NCBI GenBank assembly: GCA_036346355.1 | Contig: CM070590.1 | Location: 43,123,749 to 43,187,748, forward strand | Direction: 5' to 3' | Length of the DNA: 64,000 bases | Origin: Rhipidocladum racemiflorum | Taxonomy: Eukaryota; Streptophyta; Magnoliopsida; Poales; Poaceae | Part shown: positions 34,859 through 45,776 of the stretch, one piece after another | Numbering within the stretch: the first letter of the stretch is position 1 | Layout: every line of letters starts with the position of its first letter | Position numbers and translations under genes: made by a program | The notes under the pieces: model-generated | Told to the model about the DNA's origin: nothing | Seen by the model: the letters and a program-made list of their open reading frames with translations, nothing else | The model's database searches: none

Positions 34859-37237
34859 CATATGGAATCATATCCACCTTGAGTCTTCGGCAAACCGGTA
34901 ATGAAGTCCACACCGATTTCCTCCCACTTCCACTCAGGTATCTTTAGCGGCTGTAGCAATCCTGCTGGCCTCTGATGCATTTCCTTGACTCTCTGACATA
35001 TGTCACACAACGCAACATGTTCGGCAACCTCGCGTTTCATGCTCGGCCACCAGAATCTTTCCTTCAGGTCTTGATACATCTTGGCACTTCCTGGATGAAT
35101 GGAATACTTAGAATCATGGGCTTCTTCCAGAACTATTTTAGCTCCTTCTTGTTTGGCACACAGATGCGATCCTTAATCCACAACGTGCTTGCTCATCCAA
35201 TCTGAAGTCTTTTGCCTTGCCTTCCTCCATCTTGGACTTGATTCTCTGAATTTTGCAATCATCCTTTTGTTCTTCTCGGATCTGATCCTCTAAGGTAGGC
35301 TTTACTTCCAAAGTAGCTAAACATCCTTCAGGTACTACCTCAATCTGCATCTTTTGAAACTCTTTGCACAATTCAACTTGACTTTCTTCCATCAACATAT
35401 TAACAGTGTGGCTTTTCCGGCTAAAGGCATCAGCTACCACATTGGCTTTACCGGGATGGTAATGGATTCCGACGTTGTAATCCTTGATCAATTCCAACCA
35501 TCTCCTTTGCCTCATGTTCAGGTCCGACTGGGTGAATATGTATTTAAGACTCTTATGGTCCGTATACACTTCACATCTATTTCTAATCAGATAATGATGC
35601 CATATCTTCAATGCGTGCACTACGGCCGCTAACTCCAGATCATGCGTCGGATAATTTTTCTCATGCGGCCTCAACTGTCTCGATGCATATGCAACGACCT
35701 TCCTATTCTGCATCAACACGCATCCAAGTCCCTAGCACAATGCATCACAGTATATATCGAAGCTTTGTTTAACATCCGATAGAACTAACACTGGTGCTGA
35801 CGTCAAACGTTTCTTTAGCTCTTGAAAACCCTTCTCGCACTCCAGCGTCCAAGTAAACTTCTTTTCCTTTTTCAACAATCGCGTAAGGGGTCTTGTAATC
35901 GTCGAAAATCCCTCAATAAAACGGCAGTAATAACCAGCTATCCCTAGAAAACTACGGATCTGGGTCACTATCCTCGACTGTTCCCAATGTAACACGGCTT
36001 CTACCTTGCTTGGGTCAACTGCAACTCCTTCTACAGTCATCACATGTCCAAGGAACTCTACCTTGTCTTTCCAAAAATCACACTTACTGAACTTGGCGAA
36101 TAGTTGTTGTTCCCTCAGCTTTTCCAAAACTAGCCTTAGGTGTTCTGCGTGCTCTTCTCTCATCTTGCTGTAAACTAAAATACCATCTATGAAGACGACA
36201 ACAAACTTGTCCAAATATTCCATGAAAACCTTATTCATCAAGTTCATGAAATAAGCTGCCGCATTCATCAGACCAAAGAACATAACGGTAAACTCGTAAT
36301 GTCTGTATCTCGACGAGAAAGCGGTCTTCGAAATATCTTCTGACCGGATCTTCAGCTGATGATATCCTGATCTCAGATCAATCTTGGAGAAAACTCCGGC
36401 TCCTCTCAATTGGTCAAATAGATCATCGATCCTGGGTAGTGGATACTTATTCTTCACGGTGACTTCATTAAGTGCACGATAGTCTATGCACATCCTGAAG
36501 CTTCCGTCCTTCTTCTTCACGAACAGGACTGGTGCTCCCCATGGCGATGAACTAGGTCTAATGAATCCTTTTTCCATTAGCTCCTCAAGCTGCTTCTTCA
36601 TCTCTACTAATTCTTTGGTTGACATCCGGTAGGGTCTCTTTGCTATCAGTGCTGTTCCGGGTACTAACTCTATCACAAACTCTATGTCTCTGTCCGGTGG
36701 CATACCAGGTAATTCTTCAGGAAAAACATACGGGTACTCGTTCACCACTGGAACATCCTCTATGCCGACTGTCTTCACACTGTTGACCATCAACTGTCCA
36801 TCTCGAACGGCGGTCGCTTGAAACTCCACTTTTCTTCCACAAGGGCTCTCAACTGATATGACTCTTCGTCCACAGTCTAACACGGCCTTGTGCTTGGTCA
36901 ACCAGTCCATTCCCAAGATAACATCTAGAGTCTGAGTTCCCAATATTATGAGGTTTGCTAAGAATTCTACCCCTTTTATTAATATTCTCACCCCATAACA
37001 TCCTACTTGAGATCGGAGTTCTGACCCAGGGGTTTGAACTATAAGCATGCCTTTAAGATTAACAATTCTCAAATCATTTCTAGCAACAAAATCTCGAGAA
37101 ACAAATGAATGTGAAGCTCCAGAGTGAAACAAAACTGTTGCAGGTACTGAGTTGACTAGTAACTTACCCAGTACGACGTCTGTAGCATTCTGCAGTGTAT
37201 CGGCGGTGATATGGTTGACACGGCCTCTCACCACAGT
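34859..37237 (-). pseudogene. Element A protease, RT, RNase H and integrase N-terminus
   Basis: Read on the minus strand. Protease (VLFHSGASHSFV; the catalytic Asp of DSGAS is His here), then RT (KKDGSFRMCIDYRALNE, KIDLRSGYHQLKI, VVVFIDGILVYSK; the second Asp of the IDD pair is Gly), in a 500-codon open stretch 35732-37234. A stop at 35732-35734 is followed in frame by RNase H (YASRQLRPHEKNYPTHDLELAA, YTDHKSLKYIFTQSDLN, ADAFSRKS). One frameshift lies near 35150-35190, then the integrase zinc-binding and core start (MYQDLKERFWW...CDICQRVK...GGYDSIWV), which stops at the S1 insertion. Both RT and protease would be inactive even without the stops. Confidence 0.92.
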
Positions 37238-38061
37238 CTAAGATGTGGTTCCTGGTGGTGCAGCTCCACGGCCTGCTCCTGGTGCGGTTGTCCTAGCTGG
37301 GGTCATCCCAAGGTTGAAGCGAACTGGCGTCACTCTTGCTGCCTTCTTGGGGCAATAGTTGGCGAACTGCCTTGGCTCGTTGAAGTGGAAGCAACGTCTC
37401 ACTATGCTTTGCTGATTCCCTACGGCTGCATTTCCTGCTGGTGCTGGAGTCTGGAAATTCTGATTTGCAGGCCTCGGCGCTAGCGACGGTGTCCCTACCG
37501 CATTCCTCGGCTGAACCCTGAAGAACTGATTCTGTGTAACCCTCAAACTCTGCGCTCCTTGGCGTGCTCCCTGCTGTGCCATTCTGTGCTTTCGGTTGTC
37601 ATCCAGTTCCTTGCGCTTGTCCTCCAGGATTAGCGCCTTGTTCACAAACTCTTGGAAGTGAGGAAAGGTGTGGGTAATCAGTTCAACCTGTAGTCCAGAA
37701 TTTAGTCCCTTCATGAAATGAGACTATCTAGCCTTATCTGTCGCCACATCTTCAGGTGTGTAGTGAGCAAGCTGGGTTAACTTATTGAGATAATCAGCCA
37801 CTGAGTGGCTGTCTTGCTTTAAAGCTCTGAACTCTTCCTTCTTGAGGTCCATGATTCCTTCTGGTACGTGATACTGGCGAAATGCAGCTGCAAACTCCTC
37901 CCAGGTAATCTCTTGTGGGTTCTCTTGCGTAGCGCAGTAGTTCTCCCACCATTCAGCTGCAGTTCCTTCTAGCTGATGAGATGCATAAAGCACTCTCTCA
38001 TTCCCCACATACTAGGTAATGTGCAGCTTCCTCTCAATTGACCCTAACCAGTCATCAGCCT
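37238..38061 (-). pseudogene. Element A gag, C-terminal two thirds
   Basis: The minus-strand frame runs from the insertion point at 38061 through ERVLYASHQLEGTAAEWWEN, MDLKKEEFRALKQ, an in-frame TAG at 37724-37726 (position of KARQS in sister copies), GLNSGLQVELITHTFP, and a damaged zinc knuckle (CFHFNEPRQFANYC, first half of CCHC altered), to a second TAG at 37238-37240 before the protease frame. The N-terminus of the same gene is at 58428-58710, displaced by the X/C insertion. The frame is otherwise uninterrupted. Confidence 0.9.
38057..38061. repeat. Target-site duplication AGCCT of solo LTR X (left copy)
   Basis: AGCCT at 38057-38061 and again at 58423-58427, next to TTACA. Joining the two flanks restores the gag reading 'catcagcct|ccaatgg' of element A. 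The three bases TGT at 38062-38064 are what remains of X on this side before element C begins. Confidence 0.85.
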
Positions 38062-38677
38062 TGTTGTAACACCCCAATTTTTGCTTTTCATGAATTAAAA
38101 TAAGATTTGGCACTTTTGTGAATTTTTGGAATTTTCTGGGATTTATTTGGAATTTATTTCCTTTTCAAATTATTAAAGAATTTAATTTTGCAAATAAAAT
38201 TTTGTTGGAAATATTTTATTTGAGTCCAAAATGTTCTAAAATATTTTCTAGAATTTTTTTGGAATTTTTCTGAGTATTTTGCTATTTTTCTTGAATTAAA
38301 TGAATTTCTGGAAATTATTTTGAATATTTTATCGCTGGAAAATCGACCGGGTTTGCACTGTTCATCCGACCGGACCCGAGTCCGAGTCAGACTTGAGTCC
38401 GACCCGGACCACGTTCGAACCAAACCCAAGCCAACCTAACCCTAACCGCGTGACCGTTGGATCGAAATCCAACGGCCACGATTGAGCCACGTCGCGGCCA
38501 AGCCGAGCCGAGGCCGGCCAGTCGCCGGCCGGACCCGAGCCCAAACCCCCGTGCCCGTTGGATCTTGATCCAACGGTCCACGTTGAGCCACGTCACCGAA
38601 TCAGAATTGGATTCGGATTTCGCCGCCGCAACCGGGTGGACCTCGGTCTCCGCGCAATACACGGAAGCCGAGGCCCC

Positions 38678-38685
38678 TATTTATT
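38678..38685 (+). promoter_or_regulatory. TATA-like box of C 5' LTR
   Basis: tatttatt in 'gaggcccctatttattgcacc', followed by GCC-rich sequence. The copy in the 3' LTR is at 51685-51692. The palindromic GGATC sites lie on both sides. Promoter role inferred. Confidence 0.5.
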
Positions 38686-39363
38686 GCACCGCCGCCGCCA
38701 GCGTGTTCTCCGTTTCCTTACGCACCCGTAGCCCTAGACCATCACGCTTGAGCCGCCGTCGTTGCGCTGCAATCGTCCATCGTAGTTGGTCGTGCGTTCC
38801 GCCGCCGTACGCCGTCCTCCGTCGCCTTCGAGCCTAGATCCGGAACAGCAAGGATGAGACGCGTCGGAGACTACCACTCACTCCGCCGGAGGAGCCCCGC
38901 CACGCCGTTGCCGTGGTCATCGTCCCCAACTCCGGTCTGCTAGCACCGCCGCACGCCATCGCCATCGCTCGAGCTCTCTCCACCGTCCGATCAAGATCCG
39001 AAGGCCCAGATTCGTCCACGTCATCCCCGGGTAAAATCTCACGTTTTAGTTTTTAGATCAGTTTTCAACCGTTGGATCTGGATCCAACGGTTTAGATCGC
39101 GCCACGTAGCCGTAACTGCACCGTGCTTGGATAGATCTCAGCCGTTAGATCTAGATCGTACGGCTAGGGTTAGCCACGTTGTAAACTCTAGATTGGATCT
39201 TGACCGTCCGATCAAGATCGAATGGTCCAGGTGGACCGAGCTATTTCCAGCACGTGAAACCCAGATCCGATCTGGGCCATTGATTTTCAAATCAACGGCC
39301 GAGATCTAGCCACGTGGTTGGGAGACTGACCGTCGCGGTCAGCGCGGTCACGCCGGTTGCCGC

Positions 39364-39669
39364 TGACGTCAGCCGTGACGTCACGTGGGGCCCGCGTGTC
39401 AGCGGCTCAGCCGAACCGCACCATGATGTCATCGTGGGGCCCAGCGGTCAGCTGTCCTCAGCCGAGCGTGATGACGTCACCTCTGACGTCATCCGATGGG
39501 GCCCACAGGTCAGTGAGACATGTACTCGTGGACCGGGTCCGGGTCCACCGTGGACCCAAACTGAACCGTGGACCACGTCCATGGACCGGCTGATGCAATA
39601 AATCGATTTTTCAATAGAAAAATAATTCGGTGGAAAATCAAAATCCACGCTGACGTCATGCTGACGTCA
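39364..39669. promoter_or_regulatory. Cluster of six TGACGTCA sites in C 5' LTR
   Basis: TGACGTCA at 39364-39371, 39376-39383, 39472-39479, 39484-39491, 39651-39658 and 39662-39669, in three close pairs. This palindrome is a known binding core for plant bZIP factors (TGA/CRE type). The cluster lies 0.7-1.0 kb downstream of the TATA-like box and is repeated in the 3' LTR (52370-52680). That a factor binds here is inference. Confidence 0.7.
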
Positions 39670-41673
39670 TTATTCGGTTTTTCAGTATAAAAATAAATGG
39701 ATTAATTCAGGTTATTGATTTATTTGAATTTTGAAACTTCAAACGCTTATAACTTTTGCAATCTAACTCCGATTTGAGTGATTCAAATTTCTAAATTTTC
39801 ATAAAATTGAGATCTACCTAATGGTGAATTTTATTTAATTTTTGGACCAAAGTTTTTCTCTGTAATATTATTTAATTGATTTTTTAAACTTTAAACGCTT
39901 GTAACTTTTGCATTTTAACTCCGATTTTGTCGATTCAAATTCTTAAAAATTCAGAAAATTATGCTCTCTCTATTTGTGGACTTCATTAGGATGTTTGGAA
40001 ACTTTTTGTCTACTATTTATTTATTCATTGCTATTCGCACGCTTTACGAGTAGACTTTGAAGTGCCTGAGGGCTTCGAAGGTGAAGTGTTGACCCAGGAG
40101 CCAGCTCAAGACCAAGAACAAGTACTCTTTGAAGGCAAGTTATGCTTTGATCATATTGATCCCATTTTTGAAATTAATTTGATTTAAATTATTGCATGCT
40201 AATTTAGATTAGAAAATGCTTTATTTAATTACGGGAAATTAGATAAATGCCAAATTGCTGAATGACACCTTGGTTAATTAAATATGTGCCATGACCCCTT
40301 GTCACCCTAGTTGTGCATTGTTAGTTGGACATCATTAAATGGCCAACATGGGTAGTCAGACCGATGTAGTATGCTTAGCATTGCCACGTGAAATGCTTTG
40401 GACAATCAAATGCTAATATTGACTTAATGAGATATTGAACCTGTTTTGAAGAAGTATCATGTGTTGTGATTGTCGATGGCACGTGGTGCATGGTAATCAA
40501 CTGGGGTTTGATAAATAGTTTTCGACCGGGGCATGTGGCAAGAATGATCGAGTGGGCCAGTTGTGACACCGGGAGCGTTGATTTGGTTCTTCGAGTAGTC
40601 TTGCCCTGGTCACCCTAAGGACTTCACCTTGCAAGCCTTTGAACTGAGTCAAACGTGCAACCGCATGTCTGTAATGGGACGGACCTAGTTGAATAAGTTG
40701 CTAATAACGTACCTGTGGGACCTCGGGGTGTCAACTATACCATTTGTGTAGTTGTACGGGAGAGCGTACCGGGGCTGCGGCCAGGTATCCATCTAACGGT
40801 TGATTGGCCTAAACTTCGCCTTCGCTAAGGGAAGGGTTAGTGTGCAATAACCGGGGAGGCCCACTTGTGCTGTTAGAAGTTTCCGAAAGACTTTGTTACG
40901 GACACTCACCTTTGTGGTGTTTAGCTGTATCTTGTGGGTAAAGTGCATAACCTCTGCAGAGTGAAAAATCTATTCGAATAGCCGTGTCCGTGGGATTGGA
41001 CATCGCTCGGGAATTACAGTCAAGGGTTAGACTTTCTTGAAAATAACTTGGACTTGAAAGATTTGGTTTAGTTTAATAATGACGTTGATGGAAATGTGGA
41101 TTAGGAATGGGAAAGATGTTTATTTAATTCCTGGAAAATTTATTGATCTTATACTCATTTTTACTGCTTTTGAATCTAATTATGTTACTTGTCAAATGCT
41201 ATTTTACTGCAATTATACCCTGAGCTACTCCTTTGTACTAAGCCATGCATGTAGTATATTAGTTTGCATTCTGTGCATGACTTGCTGAATACCAAGTACT
41301 CACCCTTGCCGCAATACAACACCAGTTGAAGAAGAGTCTACACCAGGTTTGGAGGAGGAGCTCCAAGAGGAACCGTCTAACTAGGGAGCGAGCCAGTCAG
41401 TTGCCTGTGGTATACTGGATGGCGCCACGAAGTTATCTTATATTCTGCTGCAGTTATTTCTCTTTTAATAAGTTTTCGCCCTGCGTGGTGTATATTTGTA
41501 ACTTGACCTTAAGGTCGAGCAACCAGCTTGGTTAACTAATTAAAGAACCTTATTATTTCGTTGAGTATGATTGTGATATTTACCAATGTTGAGACTGTGT
41601 GCACTAGCGTGTTCCTGGACTAGTGCCGAATACACAGAGGGTCCGGATTTGCAAATTCGGGTCCCGACAGAGG

Positions 41674-41684
41674 TGGTATCAGAG
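41674..41684 (+). promoter_or_regulatory. Primer-binding site, element C
   Basis: tggtatcagag, complementary to the 3' end of plant initiator-Met tRNA, starting 5 bases after the LTR end. It sets minus-strand DNA synthesis in reverse transcription and fixes the LTR border at 41669. The bases 41685-41884 are an untranslated leader without an ORF of note. Confidence 0.9.
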
Positions 41685-41884
41685 TCGTACTGACTGTAGG
41701 GTTACCCATAGATAGTTTGGTCGTAGTGAGGATAAAACCTATTTTCTAAAGATAAAATTTGACAAGGTAATGAATGAATTCTCGACTTACCCCTTTCTTC
41801 CTTGTTCATACCCCTTGCTGAGTTCTTTATGTCTCCCACCTTGATTTTAAAATGTTGCGTTCTTACGCGAGTGTCTTCTGACAG

Positions 41885-42655
41885 ATGATGATGAAGAACA
41901 ACTATGCCGAGCGTGAGGGAGGCTACGCTACCGAGTTGTGGCGTATGCTTCAGTTTCTTGGAGGTTTTGAGAGACCGCTCTACCGAGGGACTACACTCGT
42001 CCAGGCAGGACTGGTCGTAGGATGGGACGTCAGGATCACGGTGTATGCCCGAAAGAAGACGAAGTTCAGCCGCCTTTTCCACTTCACCACCAGGAGGTCT
42101 ACCTTTGAGATGGGAATCCAGGAGGTGTCGCGTCGAGCAATGCAGCAGATCGCTCGCACTTACTCCAGGGAGCTGGAAGGCACAGTATTCCGTCACCACC
42201 CACGCCGAGACAGCAGAGCTCAGCGGAAGCCGATAGAAGATGAGGATGCTACCGTCACACACTTAGCCAGATTCATCGCCGCCCAGGAGGAGCTTATCGA
42301 TGACACAGTTCAGGAGTTGAAGAAGGCTCGCGAGCAGGTTGAGGAAGAGAAGAAGCACTTAGAGAATGCTCGTGAGTACGTCGCTTATGCTGTGGAAAGG
42401 ATCGTAGAGCTTGAGACCGCACTGTATGGACAGGGCCCCGATCCAATGTTGGAGTTGGACGCCCCAGAGCCAGAGGAGGACCCAGAAGAGGCGCCACCTG
42501 CACCCGCGCCGCAGCCACAGCAACAGCCAGATCCAGAGCTAGAGGAGGACGCCGCGTCGTCAACCACAGCTACAGTTGCAGGGCATGGCGATTGTTTCGT
42601 GCCTATGCCACTGCACCCGCCCCGAGGAGGCAGTGGAGGTTTTCTCGATGAGTGA
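41885..42655 (+). CDS. ORF0: extra protein upstream of gag, 256 codons, intact
   Basis: A complete ORF between primer site and gag, on the same strand; function unknown. Three ATGs in a row (41885, 41888, 41891) open it. Residues about 5-110 form a globular, aromatic- and arginine-rich part (YATELWRMLQFLGGF, GWDVRITVYARKKT). About 125-185 is a predicted coiled coil rich in E, K and A heptads. About 190-235 is an acidic, proline/glutamine-rich tail (PEPEEDPEEAPPAPAPQPQQ), ending GGSGGFLDE. Homologous remnants occupy the same place in E1, B and D, and the A fragment retains its spacer, so it is a family character. Rice RIRE3/RIRE8-type elements are reported to have an ORF here (from memory). 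No known domain recognised; it is unlike gag. Confidence 0.85.
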   Translation: MMMKNNYAEREGGYATELWRMLQFLGGFERPLYRGTTLVQAGLVVGWDVRITVYARKKTKFSRLFHFTTRRSTFEMGIQEVSRRAMQQIARTYSRELEGTVFRHHPRRDSRAQRKPIEDEDATVTHLARFIAAQEELIDDTVQELKKAREQVEEEKKHLENAREYVAYAVERIVELETALYGQGPDPMLELDAPEPEEDPEEAPPAPAPQPQQQPDPELEEDAASSTTATVAGHGDCFVPMPLHPPRGGSGGFLDE

Positions 42656-42938
42656 GCATAGGCGTTGAGGTTGAGACTCCTTCGCCGAGTCGCGTTATAG
42701 AATAAGAGTCACCCCTTTAGGCGTTAGACTCCAGTAAGAGTCGATTTGGATTTTCATTGCTTGTTGAGTGTGCAGTATGTGTTGCAAGGCCCTTAGGCAT
42801 TGTAAGCAACCATACCAAGTTATTATTACTAAATAATAAAGTTGGATTTTTGAGTTACACTTTTCCCCGCATAAGTTTCCCTACTCTCTTGTCTATTCTT
42901 GTTCCCTCTCATCTCTGAAACCTTGGAGAAATCGACAG
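42656..42938 (+). other. Element C spacer between ORF0 and gag
   Basis: 283 bp with no ORF, ending in 'cttggagaaatcgacag' before the gag ATG. It is kept at near-constant length in E1, B, A and D. Gag cannot be the first ORF of a full-length RNA here, so splicing, reinitiation or an internal ribosome entry would be needed; no clear splice pair was identified by eye. Confidence 0.55.
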
Positions 42939-44177
42939 ATGGTGAACACCCGCGGAAACCTTGGAGGCAATGGAAGTGGTTCTCGCCTAGCTGGGAACCC
43001 CAACGATGGAGCAACTGCACCCCAGCCAGCACCGCCAGTTGACATGCATAATTTTGGGGCTTTTCTTGCCGCACAGACCCAGTTGATGCACGCAATGATG
43101 CAGCAGATGCAACAGATTACTGCCCACACCACTGCTAATCAGAATAATCAAGTCAATCAGGGACAACGCCAGAATTCAAGACTGTCAGAGTTCATGAGGA
43201 CTCATCCACCCACTTTCTCTGCGAATGCCAATCAGTTGGAGGCCGATGACTGGTTAAGGTCAATAGAAAGGAAGCTACACATTGCCCAATGCATGGGAAA
43301 TGAGAAGGTACTCTACGCTTCTCATCAGTTGGAAGGGACCACCGCGGAATGGTGGGAGAACTTGTGCGCCACGCGGGAGAACCCTCAGGACATCACTTGG
43401 GAGGAGTTTACCGCCGCATTTCGTCAGTATCACGTGCCGGAGGGAATAATGGACTTAAAGAAGGAAGAATTCAGGGCACTGAAGCAAGGTAATCAACTGG
43501 TGTCAGATTATCTGAATAAGTTCACACAGCTTGCACGTTACGCACCTGAAGACGTAGCGACAGATAAGGCCAGACAGTCTCGCTTTATGAAGGGACTTAA
43601 CTCAGGACTGCAGGTGGGACTGATCACCCACACCTTTCCAGATTTCCAGGAGCTTGTGAACAAGGCGCTTATTCTTAAAGATAAGCGCAAGGAACTGGAT
43701 GAGAACCGGAAGCGCAGGATGCAACAGCAGGGATCGCGTCAGGGAGCGTAGCAACGCTTGAGGGTTGCGCCAAATCATTTTTTCAGATTCCAGCCGCAGA
43801 ATGCAACAAGGACACCGTCACTAGCATCAAGACCCGTCAATCAGAATTATCAGACCCCAGCTCCAGCCAGAAACGCCGCTTCAGGCAGTCAACAGGGGAC
43901 AGTGAGACGCTGCTACACATGCAACGAGCCAGGGCACTTCTCCAACAGTTGCCCCAAGAAGACAGCAGGAGTGACCCCGGTCCGCTTCAATCTGGGATCC
44001 ACACCAGCCAGGACGCCCGCACCCGGAGCAAACCGCGGGACAGCACAGCCAGGAGCCACGCCCCAAACCGTGGTGAGAGGTCGAGTCAACCACGTCACCG
44101 CAGAGGCACTCCAGAATGCCACGGACGTCGTGCTGGGTAAGTTACTTGTCAACTCAGTACCTGCAACAGTTTTGTTT
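42939..44177 (+). pseudogene. Element C gag and start of protease
   Basis: Starts MVNTRGNLGG. A low-complexity N-terminus (residues 1-75) is followed by the retrotransposon gag core (about 100-235: DDWLRSIERKLHIAQ, EWWENLCATRENPQDITWEEF, FRQYHVPEGIMDLKKEEF, DYLNKFTQLARYAPED). An in-frame TAG at 43749-43751 is followed in the same frame by the zinc knuckle CYTCNEPGHFSNSC (43911-43952), which would bind RNA. The frame enters the protease as VNSVPATVLF and is then cut at about 44178 by another element, losing the catalytic DSG and about 75 codons. The stop looks like a single C-to-T change. Confidence 0.9.
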
Positions 44178-45776
44178 GGAATTATCTTTGGAATTAATTT
44201 TAAAAGGAAGCAGATGGTCATAAAGGGTTGTGTTGGAAACGTTTGAGTTAAGCCCTTGATGTGTAACTCTGTTTGGCTAGAGTTGGAGTCATTTGGAAAA
44301 ATGTGTCTGGTGTGCGGATGTTTCACAAGTCTAGTTTTTATGAATGTTTCATAAGTGAATTTGGTTAGTGAAGAGTTTTCTTTTGGGATTGAGTTTCCCT
44401 CTCTTTTGATAAAATTTATGGCGGTTGTGTGTGCAGATGTTTGACTTTGGAGTCGACGTTCTGTTGCAAAGGGTTAAGTTTGATTTCGCGAGGTTTTGCA
44501 AGTTAGTTTTAAATGGATGTTGGGTTTTCACACGATGTGGTGTTTTGTTGTTAACGATGTTGCCATCATAGTCTATATGATTTAGCGCAACCGTCAGTGT
44601 TATGTGTAGTTCAATCATGTGATACCGAGGAAGAAGTCTTTTGGTGAATGACTTTTCGGTGTTGTTGTTATATGATGAATGAATGGTGAAAAGTAAACAA
44701 GACATCGTGTATAGATGTTAAATGATAAAAGAGTCGTTGCGCCAGGTCGGTGAGAAAGTCATATATGGAGATATGACTATTCCGGAGTGCTCTTGAAGAA
44801 TGTGCATTCATGTCAGGAAACGAGATTTCCCTTACTTTCTAGTATGGAAAGAAAAGAATGAGTAATTTCTGGTGTTGGTTGTGGTGAAGGGATTTGTGTT
44901 TCCTTTGCGTTTTGGCTTAGGAAATTAAAATGAATACTATCTGGTTGTTGTCGAATCCTTTCCAAAGTGGTTTTAGCGCTTTGGGGTTTGAGTTGTTGGA
45001 TAAGGGCCACTTGGGTTCATGTTTATGGTTGAGCTCACTCAATGATTGTGCTCTTTATCGTGGTCCTTTGAGTGGAAGGTTGTGTATGACTCAATGTAAA
45101 CCTTCGTGGAGAATTGTGTCGTTGAGGTGTTCCTCGGTAGGGTTGATTACATTATTAGTGGACCACTTGGTGGTTGCTAGTGATCGTTTTCCTTTTGAAG
45201 TGTATTGGTGCTTTTGTCGTTGGGCAAGAAACGAGTTGTGTCAACCGCAGAGGAACGTTCGGTCGTTTCTGTTACGCGAGTCCTATGGATCCTGGATATA
45301 AAGTAGGTTGTTCGTTCTGGTGGTAATCTTAGAGCGTTGTGTCTCTCCTGTTTCGCGTCGCTTTGAGTACAAGGAACCACAAAAGGGACGTTGGTACCGT
45401 GTTTTTCTAGAGAATAGCATGAGTTAAAGGGATCGGGCACTTCAGTGCCAAGGAATGCTTAGAACATGGAGTATGAGACCGTTTTCTTTTGTGGGCTGTT
45501 TGAGGATTTATCTTATCGCTTGGGGTCGTGCTGAGACCGTGTGTGAGTACTTTGTGTTTCAATGTTGAGTAAAGTTCTCGCAAGTTTTGATTGTGAGTTA
45601 TCTTTAGAGCTGTCAGTCTTTGATCCTTAGCTCCTTGCCTCTGAGAGCTGGCTAGTGCAAATCGTAGGGGCTTCTAAGCGGGTTCTGAGGCACGAACCAT
45701 AACTCCCTTTGATTTGATTGTTTGCGAAGTGGCGTGTCTCGAATTCGGGGTCGAATCCTGTTGAAGGGGGGAAGAA
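44178..45776 (+). other. Internal 3' region of the truncated element, no recognised gene
   Basis: About 1.6 kb. The longest plus-strand ORF (44930-45301, 123 codons) shows no recognisable domain, and I do not call it a gene. Base composition is T/G-rich. It contains 'cggtgagaaagtcatatatgg' near 44749, a phrase that also occurs in the LTR (47195), as 'cggtgagaaagtcataac'. A purine run gaaggggggaagaa (45763-45776) acts as polypurine tract before the LTR. Confidence 0.55.

Larger units (their letters stand above)
38065..41669 (+). mobile_element. Element C 5' LTR
   Basis: A 3605-bp LTR, TGTAACACCCC...GGGTCCCGACA. TATA-like box tatttatt at 38678-38685. Palindromes with GGATC arms at 38454-38475, 38555-38576 and 39069-39090, variants at 39141-39164 and 39202-39227, and a GATTTTCAAATC-centred one at 39275-39300. 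Six TGACGTCA sites at 39364-39669. A twofold AT-rich repeat at about 39735-39800 and 39887-39955. Hairpin TGAATAC-caa-GTACTCA at 41286-41302, with one mismatch. Confidence 0.93.

Noticed and set aside
41674..41684. tRNA gene fragment
   Set aside because: The match to initiator-Met tRNA is only the 3' complement and lies 5 bases after an LTR end, so it is a primer-binding site.
44930..45301. 123-codon plus-strand ORF
   Set aside because: No recognisable domain, lies in the 3' internal region of a truncated element, no second copy to show constraint.
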